A DNA stretch of 64,000 bases from Planctomycetota bacterium (GTDB taxonomy: Bacteria > Planctomycetota > Planctomycetia > Pirellulales > Pirellulaceae). Positions within the stretch are counted from its first letter, which is position 1. Each line of letters starts with the position of its first letter. The notes under the pieces were generated by a model. The model did no database searches and was not told the DNA's origin. It saw nothing but the letters and a program-made list of their open reading frames with translations. Shown piece after piece: positions 7,134 to 18,000 of the stretch. A program made the translations under genes and the position numbers. The stretch lies in assembly GCA_016872725.1 (NCBI GenBank), contig VGZC01000021.1, forward strand, positions 18,313 through 82,312, written 5' to 3'.

Positions 7134-9041
7134 CTATCCCTCGACCTGGAGTTCCACCATGCGGCGGTAACGATCGGCGCTGCGCATCAGCTCGTCGTGC
7201 GTTCCGATCTCGACGACGCGCCCCTGTTCGAGGACCACGATTCGATCGGCCAGCCGCACCGTGCTCATGCGGTGCGCGATGACGAAACAGGTCCGCTCGG
7301 CGAGCAGACCGCGGAGACTCTCTTGGATGAGCCGCTCGCTCTCCGTATCGAGATTGCTGGTGGCTTCGTCGAGGATGAGGATCTTGGGATCGGCGAGCAC
7401 GGCGCGCGCGATGGCGATGCGCTGCCGCTGGCCGCCGCTCAATTTCACGCCCCGTTCGCCGATCACCGTATCGTAGGCCATGTCGAGCCGGCCGATGAAT
7501 TCGTGCGCGTGGGCGAGCCGCGCCGCCGCCTCGATCCGCTCGGCCGACGCCGACCGCCGCGCGTATCCGATGTTCTGCGCGATCGTCCCGTCGAAGAGGA
7601 AGACGTCCTGTTCGACGATGCCGAGCGTTCCGCGGTAGGATTCGATCGGGATCGCGCGCAGATCGCGGCCGTCGAGTTCCACGCGGCCCTCGGTCGGATC
7701 GTAGAAGCGGGCCACGAGATTGCAAAACGTCGTCTTGCCCGCGCCGCTGCGGCCGACCAGCGCGATCGTCTCGCCCGCGCGCACGTCCAGGTCGATGCCC
7801 TCGAGAACATGCCGCTCCGACTCGGGATACCGGAACCCGACTCCCCGAAACGCGATCCCGCCCTCGATTCGGGCGCGGTCGAACGGAACGAGCGTCGCGC
7901 CAGGGGCCGGGCGCATTTCGCGGGGTTCGGCGAGGATATCGAGGATCCGATCGAGGCCCGCCAGGCTGTTCTGGAACGTGGTCGCGCTCGCGACGAGCGT
8001 CGCCATGGGATCGAGGAGCATGGCGAGGTAGAAGAGGAACATCATGAGGTCGCCGAGCGTCAATTCGGCGCGGAGGATCCGAGCGCCTCCGTAGAAGAGG
8101 AGGAGTCCGGAGGCGAGCGGAATGGCGACTTCCCACACGAATTCGATGATGCGCGTCCACCACCAGGCGAGCAGTTGCTTGCGGATGAGCAGGTCGTTGC
8201 CTCGAACGAACCGCGCCGCCTCGCTGCGTTCCCGCGCGAAGGCCCGCACGACCCGCATGCCGCCGAACGCCTCGGTCGCGTATCCGTCGATCTCCTGCCG
8301 CTCGCTCCGCACATCGCGGTAGAGCGGCCGGATTCTGCGGATCCACGTGCGGTGGGTGAAGTAGACGACGGGTACGAGCATCATGCCGCCGAGCATGAGC
8401 CGCCAGTCGACCCACATCAGGACGAGCAGGCTGCCGATGAACTGCACGATCGCGCGCCACGGATTGTAGATCATGCTGAAGATCAGTTCGGCGACGCTCC
8501 CCGCATCCTCCCGCAAGAGGCTGCTCGCGCCACCCGACTTGAGCTGATAGACGCGGTGGAGGGGCAACCGGACGGCATGTTCGAAGAGCCGCCGGCGCAG
8601 GACGACTTGGACGCGGTTCACGCAGCGCGTCGCGTGCCAGCGGCCCCACAAATGCATGAGCGAGGAGAGGATCGAGACGCCGACGACGCCGCCCGAAAGG
8701 ACGGCCAGCACGACGAGCCGGTCGGTCGACGGCACGGCCCGTTCGAGCCATCCGGGCAGCGGCCCGTTCGGGACGAGGACCGAATCGACGGCCCATTTCG
8801 TGGCGGCGGGCGGCGCGAGCCGCAGCACGGTCGCGACCGTTAACGTGGCCAGTGCGAAGACGAGCGTCGACCGATGGCCGCGAAGCAAACGCCAGAACTC
8901 GACGAGCAGTTCGCCGAACGACCGGTGCCGCTCGGTTTTCCTCGGCGCGTCGGCCCCCTCGTCGGCCCTTCGGCCTCCATCGCGGCGCCGCGCCCGCTCA
9001 AGGTACTCCCGAAAACGCCGCCGACTCGAGGATCCTACCAT
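7134..9041 (-). CDS. ABC exporter, fused permease and ATPase (MsbA-like)
   Basis: A 635-residue half-transporter. Residues 1-45 are a charged cytoplasmic lead, residues about 55-350 hold six membrane helices of the type I exporter fold, and the C-terminal ATPase has Walker A GRSGAGKT (430-437), signature LSGGQ (534-538) and Walker B ILILDEA (554-560). The order 'GVKLSGGQRQRIAIARAVLADPKILILDEATSNLDTESE' is textbook for lipid or multidrug exporters that act as homodimers. The EamA gene follows 2 bp downstream. Substrate unknown; lipid A-core flipping (MsbA role) or drug export are the usual options. Confidence 0.92.
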   Translation of the reverse strand: MVGSSSRRRFREYLERARRRDGGRRADEGADAPRKTERHRSFGELLVEFWRLLRGHRSTLVFALATLTVATVLRLAPPAATKWAVDSVLVPNGPLPGWLERAVPSTDRLVVLAVLSGGVVGVSILSSLMHLWGRWHATRCVNRVQVVLRRRLFEHAVRLPLHRVYQLKSGGASSLLREDAGSVAELIFSMIYNPWRAIVQFIGSLLVLMWVDWRLMLGGMMLVPVVYFTHRTWIRRIRPLYRDVRSERQEIDGYATEAFGGMRVVRAFARERSEAARFVRGNDLLIRKQLLAWWWTRIIEFVWEVAIPLASGLLLFYGGARILRAELTLGDLMMFLFYLAMLLDPMATLVASATTFQNSLAGLDRILDILAEPREMRPAPGATLVPFDRARIEGGIAFRGVGFRYPESERHVLEGIDLDVRAGETIALVGRSGAGKTTFCNLVARFYDPTEGRVELDGRDLRAIPIESYRGTLGIVEQDVFLFDGTIAQNIGYARRSASAERIEAAARLAHAHEFIGRLDMAYDTVIGERGVKLSGGQRQRIAIARAVLADPKILILDEATSNLDTESERLIQESLRGLLAERTCFVIAHRMSTVRLADRIVVLEQGRVVEIGTHDELMRSADRYRRMVELQVEG

Positions 9042-9074
9042 GCGCGTTATGGTGCCTGATCGGGTCGCGTCGGT

Positions 9075-12000
9075 CTAGAAACGGAACTTCGGATTGCGGG
9101 GAATTCCGTACGAAAGAGGTCCGCCGTCTTGATCGTCGAGCTTCGTGTCGACGATCCCCATGATACCGAAGATACCACCTCCCGTCCCCGAAGGCTCCTC
9201 CTTCAGCCAGGAGTCCCTATTCTGGGTCAGCTTCCTCAAGACGGGCCATAACTTGAGCAACTCGTAGAACGTAATTCCGCCGATCCCAAGCGTGTGATTC
9301 CAACTCCTATTGCGGCTCGCGCGCTGTAGCGATTCCATATTGCCCGCATGATCGGTTGGATCGCCGCCAAACGGCCCGAACGCGCGTCCCACGAAATAGT
9401 ACTCGATGTCTCGAAGCAAATAACCGCCGCCTTCCCAATAGCCATAGTACCCCCCCACCGCCGCTTTGCGATCTTCCCGCGAGTCATTTGCCTTGCGTCG
9501 CGCATCGTAGAGGTAGTCGATCCGCATCAGATCGTTTACGTTCTTGCGCCGAATGATCGAGAACGGCTTGCCAAGGAGCCTCCTCCCCTTGTCGGCGTCC
9601 TGGATAGCCGATTGCATCGCTTGAATCGCACCCGCCTGAACCTCCTTCGAGTACGCCATTCGCTCCTTCCAACTCCACGCGACTCCAGGCGCCGTGGACT
9701 CCGCCCACAGGATGCCCATCAATACGGTCTTTGTCGCGACCGTTGCCACCGTTACGGCTCGTTGCCAGATCGTCGCGCGCAGCGCCGTGAGATTCACGGT
9801 CTGCAGTAGCGGACTTTTTCCGCTTGGGTCGCTGCCGTTCACCGGATCGTCGTGCATATACACATACGGATGCAAGCTCATCGGAATCGTCGGGACGCCG
9901 GGGAATGGATCGGGGCTCAGGAAACGTCCGATCGTCGGGTCGTACCAACGCGCCCGCAGGAACAGGAATCCCAGAGGATCGTACTGTTCGCCGCCATATT
10001 GCAGCTCATTCAAAGTGTTTCCCGAGTCCGCCAGAACGTTGCCGAACGCATCGTAGGTGTAGCGGTCGGCGATCTGACCATTGAGCGCGAGCAGCAGGCG
10101 TGTGTCGCCATGCGCGTCGGGCAGGTAGAGCGACGTGGATCCGCCGCGCGACTGCGCGATGACATTGGCTCCTTGCACAAATCGCGCCAGGATGACACCA
10201 CCCGACGTGTATTCCTCGACCACCTGCGCGTTCTCAACCCCCGTGTCGAGCAAATAGCGAGTCTGGACGTCGTCGATCGTCCGCGCGACGCGCCGACCTT
10301 CGGCGTCGTAGCGATAGGTGAATTGGCGGGTTGTGGCCCCGACCGTCTGGTCGGCTTGGATGAGTCGGTCTTCCGCGTCCCACGTCATGAAGACCTGATC
10401 GGTGGCATTGGCAATGCGCGACAGCGTGTTCCCCGCTGCGTCGTAGGTGTACCGCGTGACCTCCGCGCCCCGCGTTGCCGTCAGCAACCGGTCGTTCGCA
10501 TCGTATTCGTAGGCCGTCGTTCCGTCCAGGCTGTCGGTCATGGATCGCCGGTTGCCCACGGGATCGTAGACATATGACCGAGTACGATCTCCGTTCACGG
10601 GGTCGGCGATCGACTCGCCGACGAGTCGGTACAGCGCGTCGTACGCGTACGTCACGACGCGGCCACCACCCTCGTGGATTTGCCGAACGCGCCCGGTCGC
10701 GTCGAGTTCGTAATCATACGTCGCAAGAACGCCGTCGAGTCCTCGGTCCACGAGTCGAACCAGGCGATCCCGATTGTCGTACGTGCGTTCCTCTACAACG
10801 CCGTTGGGCAAGGTCGTGCGGATGAGACGATTCGCCGAGTCGTATTCGTAGCGGGTCGTGCCAACCGCCGGATCCGCGACCGAGGTCAAGCGTCCCAGGC
10901 TGTCGTACGCGTAGCTCGTCGTGCCCGATGGCGTGACGATCGCCGTCCGCCGACTCGCCGCATCGTAGGCGTACTCAATCCGCCTGCCGTCCGGCTCGGT
11001 CCGCGACGTCAAGCGTCCGCGCGCGTCGTAGTCCATCACCGTGGTTCCAGCGGAATCCACCATGGAAACAAGGCGTCCGGCCGGATCGTACGCATAGCGA
11101 ACCGTTGCGCCTCCAGGCAGTTGTTTCTCAACCAGCCAGTCGCGCTCGTTGGAGACATAGCGAATGGTCTCCCCATTGAACGTGACCGATTCGGTCACGC
11201 GGCCGCCCGCATCGAAAACCGTCTCGGACCGCTGCCCGAGCGGAAGGACGGTTGCCGCGAGCCCACCGGCGATGTCGTACTCGTACCGCGTCGTGCGCCC
11301 ATTGGCGTCGGATTGCGAGATACGGTTTCCGCTTTCGTCATACGCGAATGCCGTTCGCTGAACCAAGGCATCCACGACGGCCGTAATCCGCCCGAGCGCG
11401 TCGTACTCGTAGCGGGTTGTTCGTTCGAGCGCGTCGGTCGACGCGATGACGCGCCCCGCCGCATCGTACGCGCGGGATTCCCTCGCGCCGTCGGCATGGA
11501 CTGTCTCGATCAAGTTTCCGTTGTCGTCGTACCGATAACGTGTCGCGCGCCCCAGAGGATCAATCGACGCGGTGATTTGCCCCACGGCATCGTACTCGGT
11601 GCGCCACGAATGGCCGAGCGCGTCGAGGGTCTCAATCCGCCGTCCCGCGGCGTCGTAGGAATACCGCGTGCGGTTACCGAGTTCATCGGTGGCGGCCACC
11701 AGCTCCCCCGCCGCATTGTATTCGTTCGTGGTCCGCGGATTGTCGGTCAAGTCGCCGGGGGTCGAGTCGGGAAAGATGGTCTCGAGCAATCGACCGATCG
11801 CGTCGTACCGATAGACGGTCGTGCGACCGCTCGCATCGGTTTCCGAAATCATGCGTCCGAGCGCATCGTGGACATGGCGTTCGCGGGGATTGTCCGAATC
11901 ATCCAGGGGCGTCGCGTCCGGATGCACGATCTCATCGAGTTGTCCCGCGCTGGAATACACAAAGGCCTTGGTGTGTCCCAGTGCGTCCGTCGCGGCGACG

Positions 12001-15000
12001 ACGCGCCCGAGCGAATCGAAACCGGTCGTCTCCGTGGCTCCGGTCGACGACGTGACCGACGTGACATCGCCGCGCGCGTTATACGCGGCCGTCCACGTTT
12101 GGGTCACCTGCCCCGCGGGTCCGGTGCGCGTTGTGCCGATCGTCGTGGGCAGACCGTTGGTGTCATACGTGAATGTCCGGCGCTGTCCCGACGCGTCCAC
12201 CGTGGCCAAGAGATGGCCCTCGGCGTCACCTTCATAACGCGTCGTGTTTCCGAGCGGATCGATCGCCTCACTGGGTTGCCCGAAACGATCGTACGCGAAT
12301 CGCTGCGTATTCCCGGACGCGTCCTCGATACCGATCGAATTGCCGTTCGCGTCGTACGCGTAGTGTGTCACACGTCCAAGTGCGTCGCTCCGCGCGAGCA
12401 GATTCCCGCTTGAGTCGAACGACTTGCGATTCACGCCTCCCAGGGGATCCGTTTCCTCCGCGATGTTCCCGAATCCGTCGTAGGCGTACCGCGTTGTCCG
12501 GCCCAGCGCGTCGGTGAACGACAGTACGTTGTTGTCATCATCGAACGTGCGCGTGATCGTTTGTCCGAGCGCGTTCGTCGTGGCGACCACGTTTCCCCGA
12601 TCGTCGTACTGGTGGCTGGTGCGTCCTCCCATCGCGTCGACGACGGTCTGGGTCGAATGCGCCGCATCGTACTGTTGTCCCGTTCGCTGGCCGTCCGCAT
12701 TCACAATCCCGATCAACCGTCCCTGCGCGTCGTATTCGTTCCGAATCGCGGGGCGTCCGAGCGGATCGACGATCTGCTCGAGATAGTGTGCGGGCTGTGT
12801 CCGATATTGGAACGACGTTGCGTGATCCTCCGGATCCCGCACGGCGACCAGGTCCCCTCGCACGTCGTATTGGTATTCAACCACACCGCCTCCCGGATCC
12901 GTGATGGCGACGATGCGTCCCCGCGCGTCCCGCTCGAAGGCGACCCGCCCGCCCGCCGAACTCGTGATGCCATCGCTCACGAATGCGAGATACGCACCGT
13001 TGCGATCGGTGATCGTCGCGACCTGCCGCGTTTCCGCGTCGATCCGATAGGTCGCGCCCTCTTTCGTCGTCAGGAGGAACCGGCCGCCGAACGCCGAGTC
13101 CTTCGGGTTGTACGGGAACCCGCCGCCGAACTGGAAATACTCGCGGCCGACCTTGGTCAACTGGTAGCGCGGCACGGTGAGCCGGCTCGTCACGCCCTTG
13201 TCGGGCACGAACGACGGCACGAAATAGACGCTGCGAAGCCCGTTACCCGGTACGTACTCGGGCGGCACGTCCTGTTCCCGCTGATACGGGTCGAACAGGC
13301 CGACCGCTTTGGGACGGAACGTAAAGCCCTCGCGGGCGCCGCCCGGCAACGTGACGTAGACCCGCGTGCCGTCGCGGAACGGCGCGTACAATCCGTACGC
13401 TTCGTCCACCCCCGTTCCGACGCTCGTCCGCAGGTCCACGTCGCGATATTCAAGCCGCCACCCGAACCCCAATTCACCGTCGAGACCCGACCGCAGGGTA
13501 TCGTACGTTCGCACGATCGAGATCGGGATCCCCGCAAGGGGCAACGCGAGATCGGTGAACGACAGCGTGAAATTCCCGAGCTTCAACGCTCCGGCCACGT
13601 TCACGAGGATCTCGGTCGAGGCGCTCAGGCCGCCCGTGTTCGTCGCCGTCAACCGCAAGCGATACGTGTCGTTCTGAAGGAGGGTCGGATCCAACTTGCC
13701 CAGAAGACCACCGGCGATCGGCTGCGCGCCGTTCGCGATCTCTCGGAATTCACCTTCCTCCATAGGAGCGACTTCGAGCGACCACGACACCAGATTCGCG
13801 TCCTCGACGGTACCCAGGACGTCGGTCGGCGAGGTGACGGTTATTCCGTCCGTCGGACTATGCAGCTCGACGAACGGCGCCTCGGTCACCGTGGGATCGA
13901 TGACCAGGATCGTGACGTTCCGTTCACCCGCGTTGCCCGCCGCGTCGATCGCGGTCGCGACCGCCTCGACGTTGCCGATCCAATTCATCCGCACGGTTCC
14001 GCGGCCATTGCCGTCGAGCGGTACGGCGAGTTCTCCGACGATCAACCGCAGCGACTCGACGCGCACGTTGTCCGACGCACTCACCAGGAACGGCACGTCG
14101 TCGCCGAACAGCGCGGGGTTCGAACCCACCTGGAGCGCGACGCGCGGAGCCGACGTGTCCGCGTCGACCGCCAGAGTCCAGGACTGGGGAACGTCGCCGC
14201 CGCGCCCGTCCGAGACCATCACGCGCACCGCATGCGAACCGATGTCCGCGGCCGACGTCGGCCACGTCAGTCGGCCCACCCCATCGATCGACATCCCGGC
14301 GGGTCCTTGCTCGATCCGGAACGCGAGCGGGTCCCCGTTGGGATCGTTTGCGCGCAGGTCGTAACGGTACGTCGCGCCCGCCACCGACGTGGTCGCCGGC
14401 GTCGACACGATCGCCGGAGGTTGATTCACGTCGCGCGCCAGGACCTCGAACGACTGTTCCGCCTCGCCGCCTCGAAGGTCGCCGACAAGCACGGTCACGC
14501 GTCCGTTGCCCGTTTGCGTCGGCGTCCAACGCACGCGACCGGTGAATTCGTCGATCGTCATGCCGGTCGGCGCCTCGAGCAGCGCGAAGCGCGGCGCGTC
14601 GCCGTCGGCGTCGGTCGCCGTGACCAGGTACTCGTACGGCCGACCGATCGTCGCCTCGACGATCGGTCGCGAACGGATTTCCGGCGGATGATTGGGAGGC
14701 AAGGGCGCGACGATCACCGAGAACGGCTGATCGGCCGCCGCGCCGCGATCGTCGGTGACACGCACGACCACGTCGACCGAACCCGACTCGGCATCGGTCG
14801 GCGTCCATCGCATCACACCCGCCGCGTCGATCCGCATGTCGCCCGATCCGACAAGCAGGGCGAACGCGAGCGGGCCGCCCTCGGGATCGCGCGCCCGCAC
14901 GGCGTATTCGTACGGTTGATCCGCCGCGGCGTTCGTCGGCGGACTGGAAAGGATCCTCGGCGGGAGATTCGCGCCGCGCGCCGTGACCTCGAACTCCTGC

Positions 15001-18000
15001 GTGACCGACGCCCCCAACGTGTCCATCGCCCGAACGACGACCGTGTGCGGGCCAAGTTGTTCGGCCGTCGGTGTCCAACGCAACGCGCCGCGGAGCGCGT
15101 CGATCGACATGCCGCGCGGGAATTGGTCGAGCGAGTACGCGATCGGATCCCCGTCCGGATCGGATGCGATCAGGTCGTACGCGAAATCCCGGCCAACCGT
15201 CGCGGCGTTCGGCGGAGTCGATTCGATTACCGGCGCGCCGTTCCGGTTCGCGCTGATCACCGACACGACGAACGATTGGATCGCGGTCCCTCCCCGCCCG
15301 TCGTCGACGCGTACGCGTACGTCATGATCCCCGAATTGCCACGTCGAAGGCGTCCATTCCAGCAATCCACCGGCCGATACGACCATTCCCGCGGGCCCCG
15401 CGTCAAGGCTGAATTGCAGCGGATCGCCGTTGGGGTCGGTCGCCTGGATGCCATAGAAATAGGAAGTCCCGAGCCGCGCCGATCGCCGAGGCATCGACGT
15501 GATCACCGGATCCTCGTTGGGAAGACTCTCGATGACCACGAGTTCAAACGCCTGGCTTTGGCCCGATCCGAACGAGTCGACGGCGAGCACGGTGACGGGA
15601 ACCGGACCGAGGGCCGAGGGAACCCAGGTCAGCGACCCGGTGAGCGGATCGACTCCCATTCCGACCGGACCGTTCACGAGCGAATACGCGATCGGGTCAA
15701 GTTCGGGGTCCTGCGCGCGGATCGCATACTGATACGCGCGCCCAAGCTCCGCGACCAAGGCCGGTTGGGACGTGATGACCGCGCCCCCGTTCATCGGATC
15801 GACGCGCACGGTGAGCGGCTGCAAGTCGATTCCGCCCAACCCATCCGAAACGCGCACGATCGCGGAATGCGTGCCGACCTGATCCTCGCGCGGCGTCCAG
15901 AACAGCAAACCGTTCGTTGGATCCACCACCATTCCGCGCGGACGGAGCGGCAAATCGAACGTAAGCCGATCGCCGTCCGCATCGGTGGCCGCGGCCTGAT
16001 ATCGGTAGACGAATCCGACCTTCCCATGGTCGACCGGAGTGCTCGTGAATTCCGGAGCCGTGTTTTCGATTTCCGCGGGAACGACGAGCGTGTTGCCGAA
16101 ATCGACATCGTCCGCGACCATGCCCGCCGCGACGTCGATGGCATGTTCTCCCGACAGCGGCGTGGTCGGCCGCCAGGACGGAACCGCGATCGTCGCCGCG
16201 AGGCCCGTGCTGTCGTACAGACTGCCATACCATCCCTGGCCGACGGAGAAGTCGATCGTGTCGCCCGCGACGACGGAAAGCTCGAAATCGAACGGGACTT
16301 GAGCGCCGAAACCGCCCACCGCGCCGCCAGTGATCAAAGCTCCGTTGTGGAGAATGCCCACCTCGGTGGTTGTCGAGTCGAGGCCTTCAAAGCGGCCCGC
16401 GACGCGATACGTTGCCGCGACGAACGCCGTCCATCGCACGACCGCGTTCCGGCCATCGAAGCTCGGATCCAGGTTCAGGACGTCGACCGGATGCGTGATC
16501 GTCGCGTACCGAACCGTATCGTTGGTTCGATTGTGGATCACATGGGATCCGCCCGACGTTGCGCTCCATCCGTCGATCAGCGCGCCGGTGAACGTCGAAT
16601 CCGACTTCACGAACGGGGCCGTCATTCCCGCCGTATGACCATAGGTCCAGGCGCCCGCCGGATTCATGTCGATCGAGAAGTCGTTCGCGGCGTCGTAGGT
16701 GAACCGTCGCAGCTCCTCGCGCACGACGTACGAGCCGGGCAATAGATCGGTGAAGGCGTAGGCGCCGTCGGAACCCGTCTCGGTCGATCGCTCGCCCGGA
16801 TCGCGGACTCCATTGTCATTCGCGTCGAGGTAGATCGTCCAACCGGCAAGCGCGCGCTCGGGTCCCGCGTCGGAATCGGCCCAAATGCCGTCCTCGCTCA
16901 CGTCATGGAACTTGTGGCCGCGGATTTCACCCGTTGTCACGGTCACGACGTCGAGCGAATACGTTTGCGTATCGCTTCCTCCGCGCCCGTCGTCGGCGCG
17001 GATCGAGACCGCGTGGGTCGACGGCATCTGGTCGGCGGGAATCGCCCATTCCACGCGCCCCGTCGCGGCGTCGATGGTCATGCCCGGAGGTCCGTCGACA
17101 AGCGAATACGCGATCGCATCGCCGTCCGGATCGATCGCGCCCGCGCCGTACGCGTAGCGCGGCATTTCCGAACGCGGCTCGATCACGTACAGATTCTCGC
17201 CGTACCCCACGAACAACCGGTTCCCGTCGGGGGCGAAGGCCAGGTCGGCGATCGGAGCTCCTGGAGGAACCGTGATGCCTCGCGCGAACTCCGAGACCGC
17301 GCCGTCGGCCGCGATGCGAAGAACCCGCCCGTCGCCGTTGACGATATAGAGGTCCGAACCCAACGATCCGCCTTGTCCAAACCGGGCCGCGAGCGGATCG
17401 ATCGGTTCCGAAACGGGAAAGGGCGTGATTTCGCCGAGCGGCGACACGCGCCACAGCGCGTTGAGTTTCGGATCGGCGACGAACGCGTAGTCGCCGAACC
17501 CGCTCGACGGATCGCCGAACTCGACGTGCAGCGGCAACGCGTCCAACGTCCACGGTCCGCCTTCGGCCACCGTCTCGACCGCGCCGGTCGGCCGGATCCG
17601 TTCGAGGATCGGCGTCTGCGAAGACCACCCCTGGAAGTCCATCACGTACAAGTCGGTTCCGAACGCGCCGCCCTTGCCGAGCGCGACGCCGAACGGATCT
17701 CCGATCGACCGGTTGGGAGCGCCGGTGACGAGCGTCGTCGAAACTCCCGTCGTTCGATCGGTGCTGAAGACGGCGCCTTGATAGCCGGGCGGATAGTCGC
17801 CGTCGGTATGCAACAGGACATCGCCGAACGCTCCCGATGGATCGCCGAGGGCGATGCGTCCGGATGATGCGAGCCCATCCTTGAAGACGGTCATCGCGCC
17901 GGTCGCGAGGTCGATCCGCCGGATCGACGTGTTCAGATAGGCCCGCACGCCCGAACTGACATAAAGCTGTCCGTCGGACGAAACGGCCAAACCCGCGATC

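Noticed and set aside
12561..16745. 1,394-codon open frame on the plus strand
   Set aside because: It is antisense to the He_PIG/YD repeat region and arises from high-GC codon bias. It has no start signal, and its Arg/Asp-rich composition fits no family.
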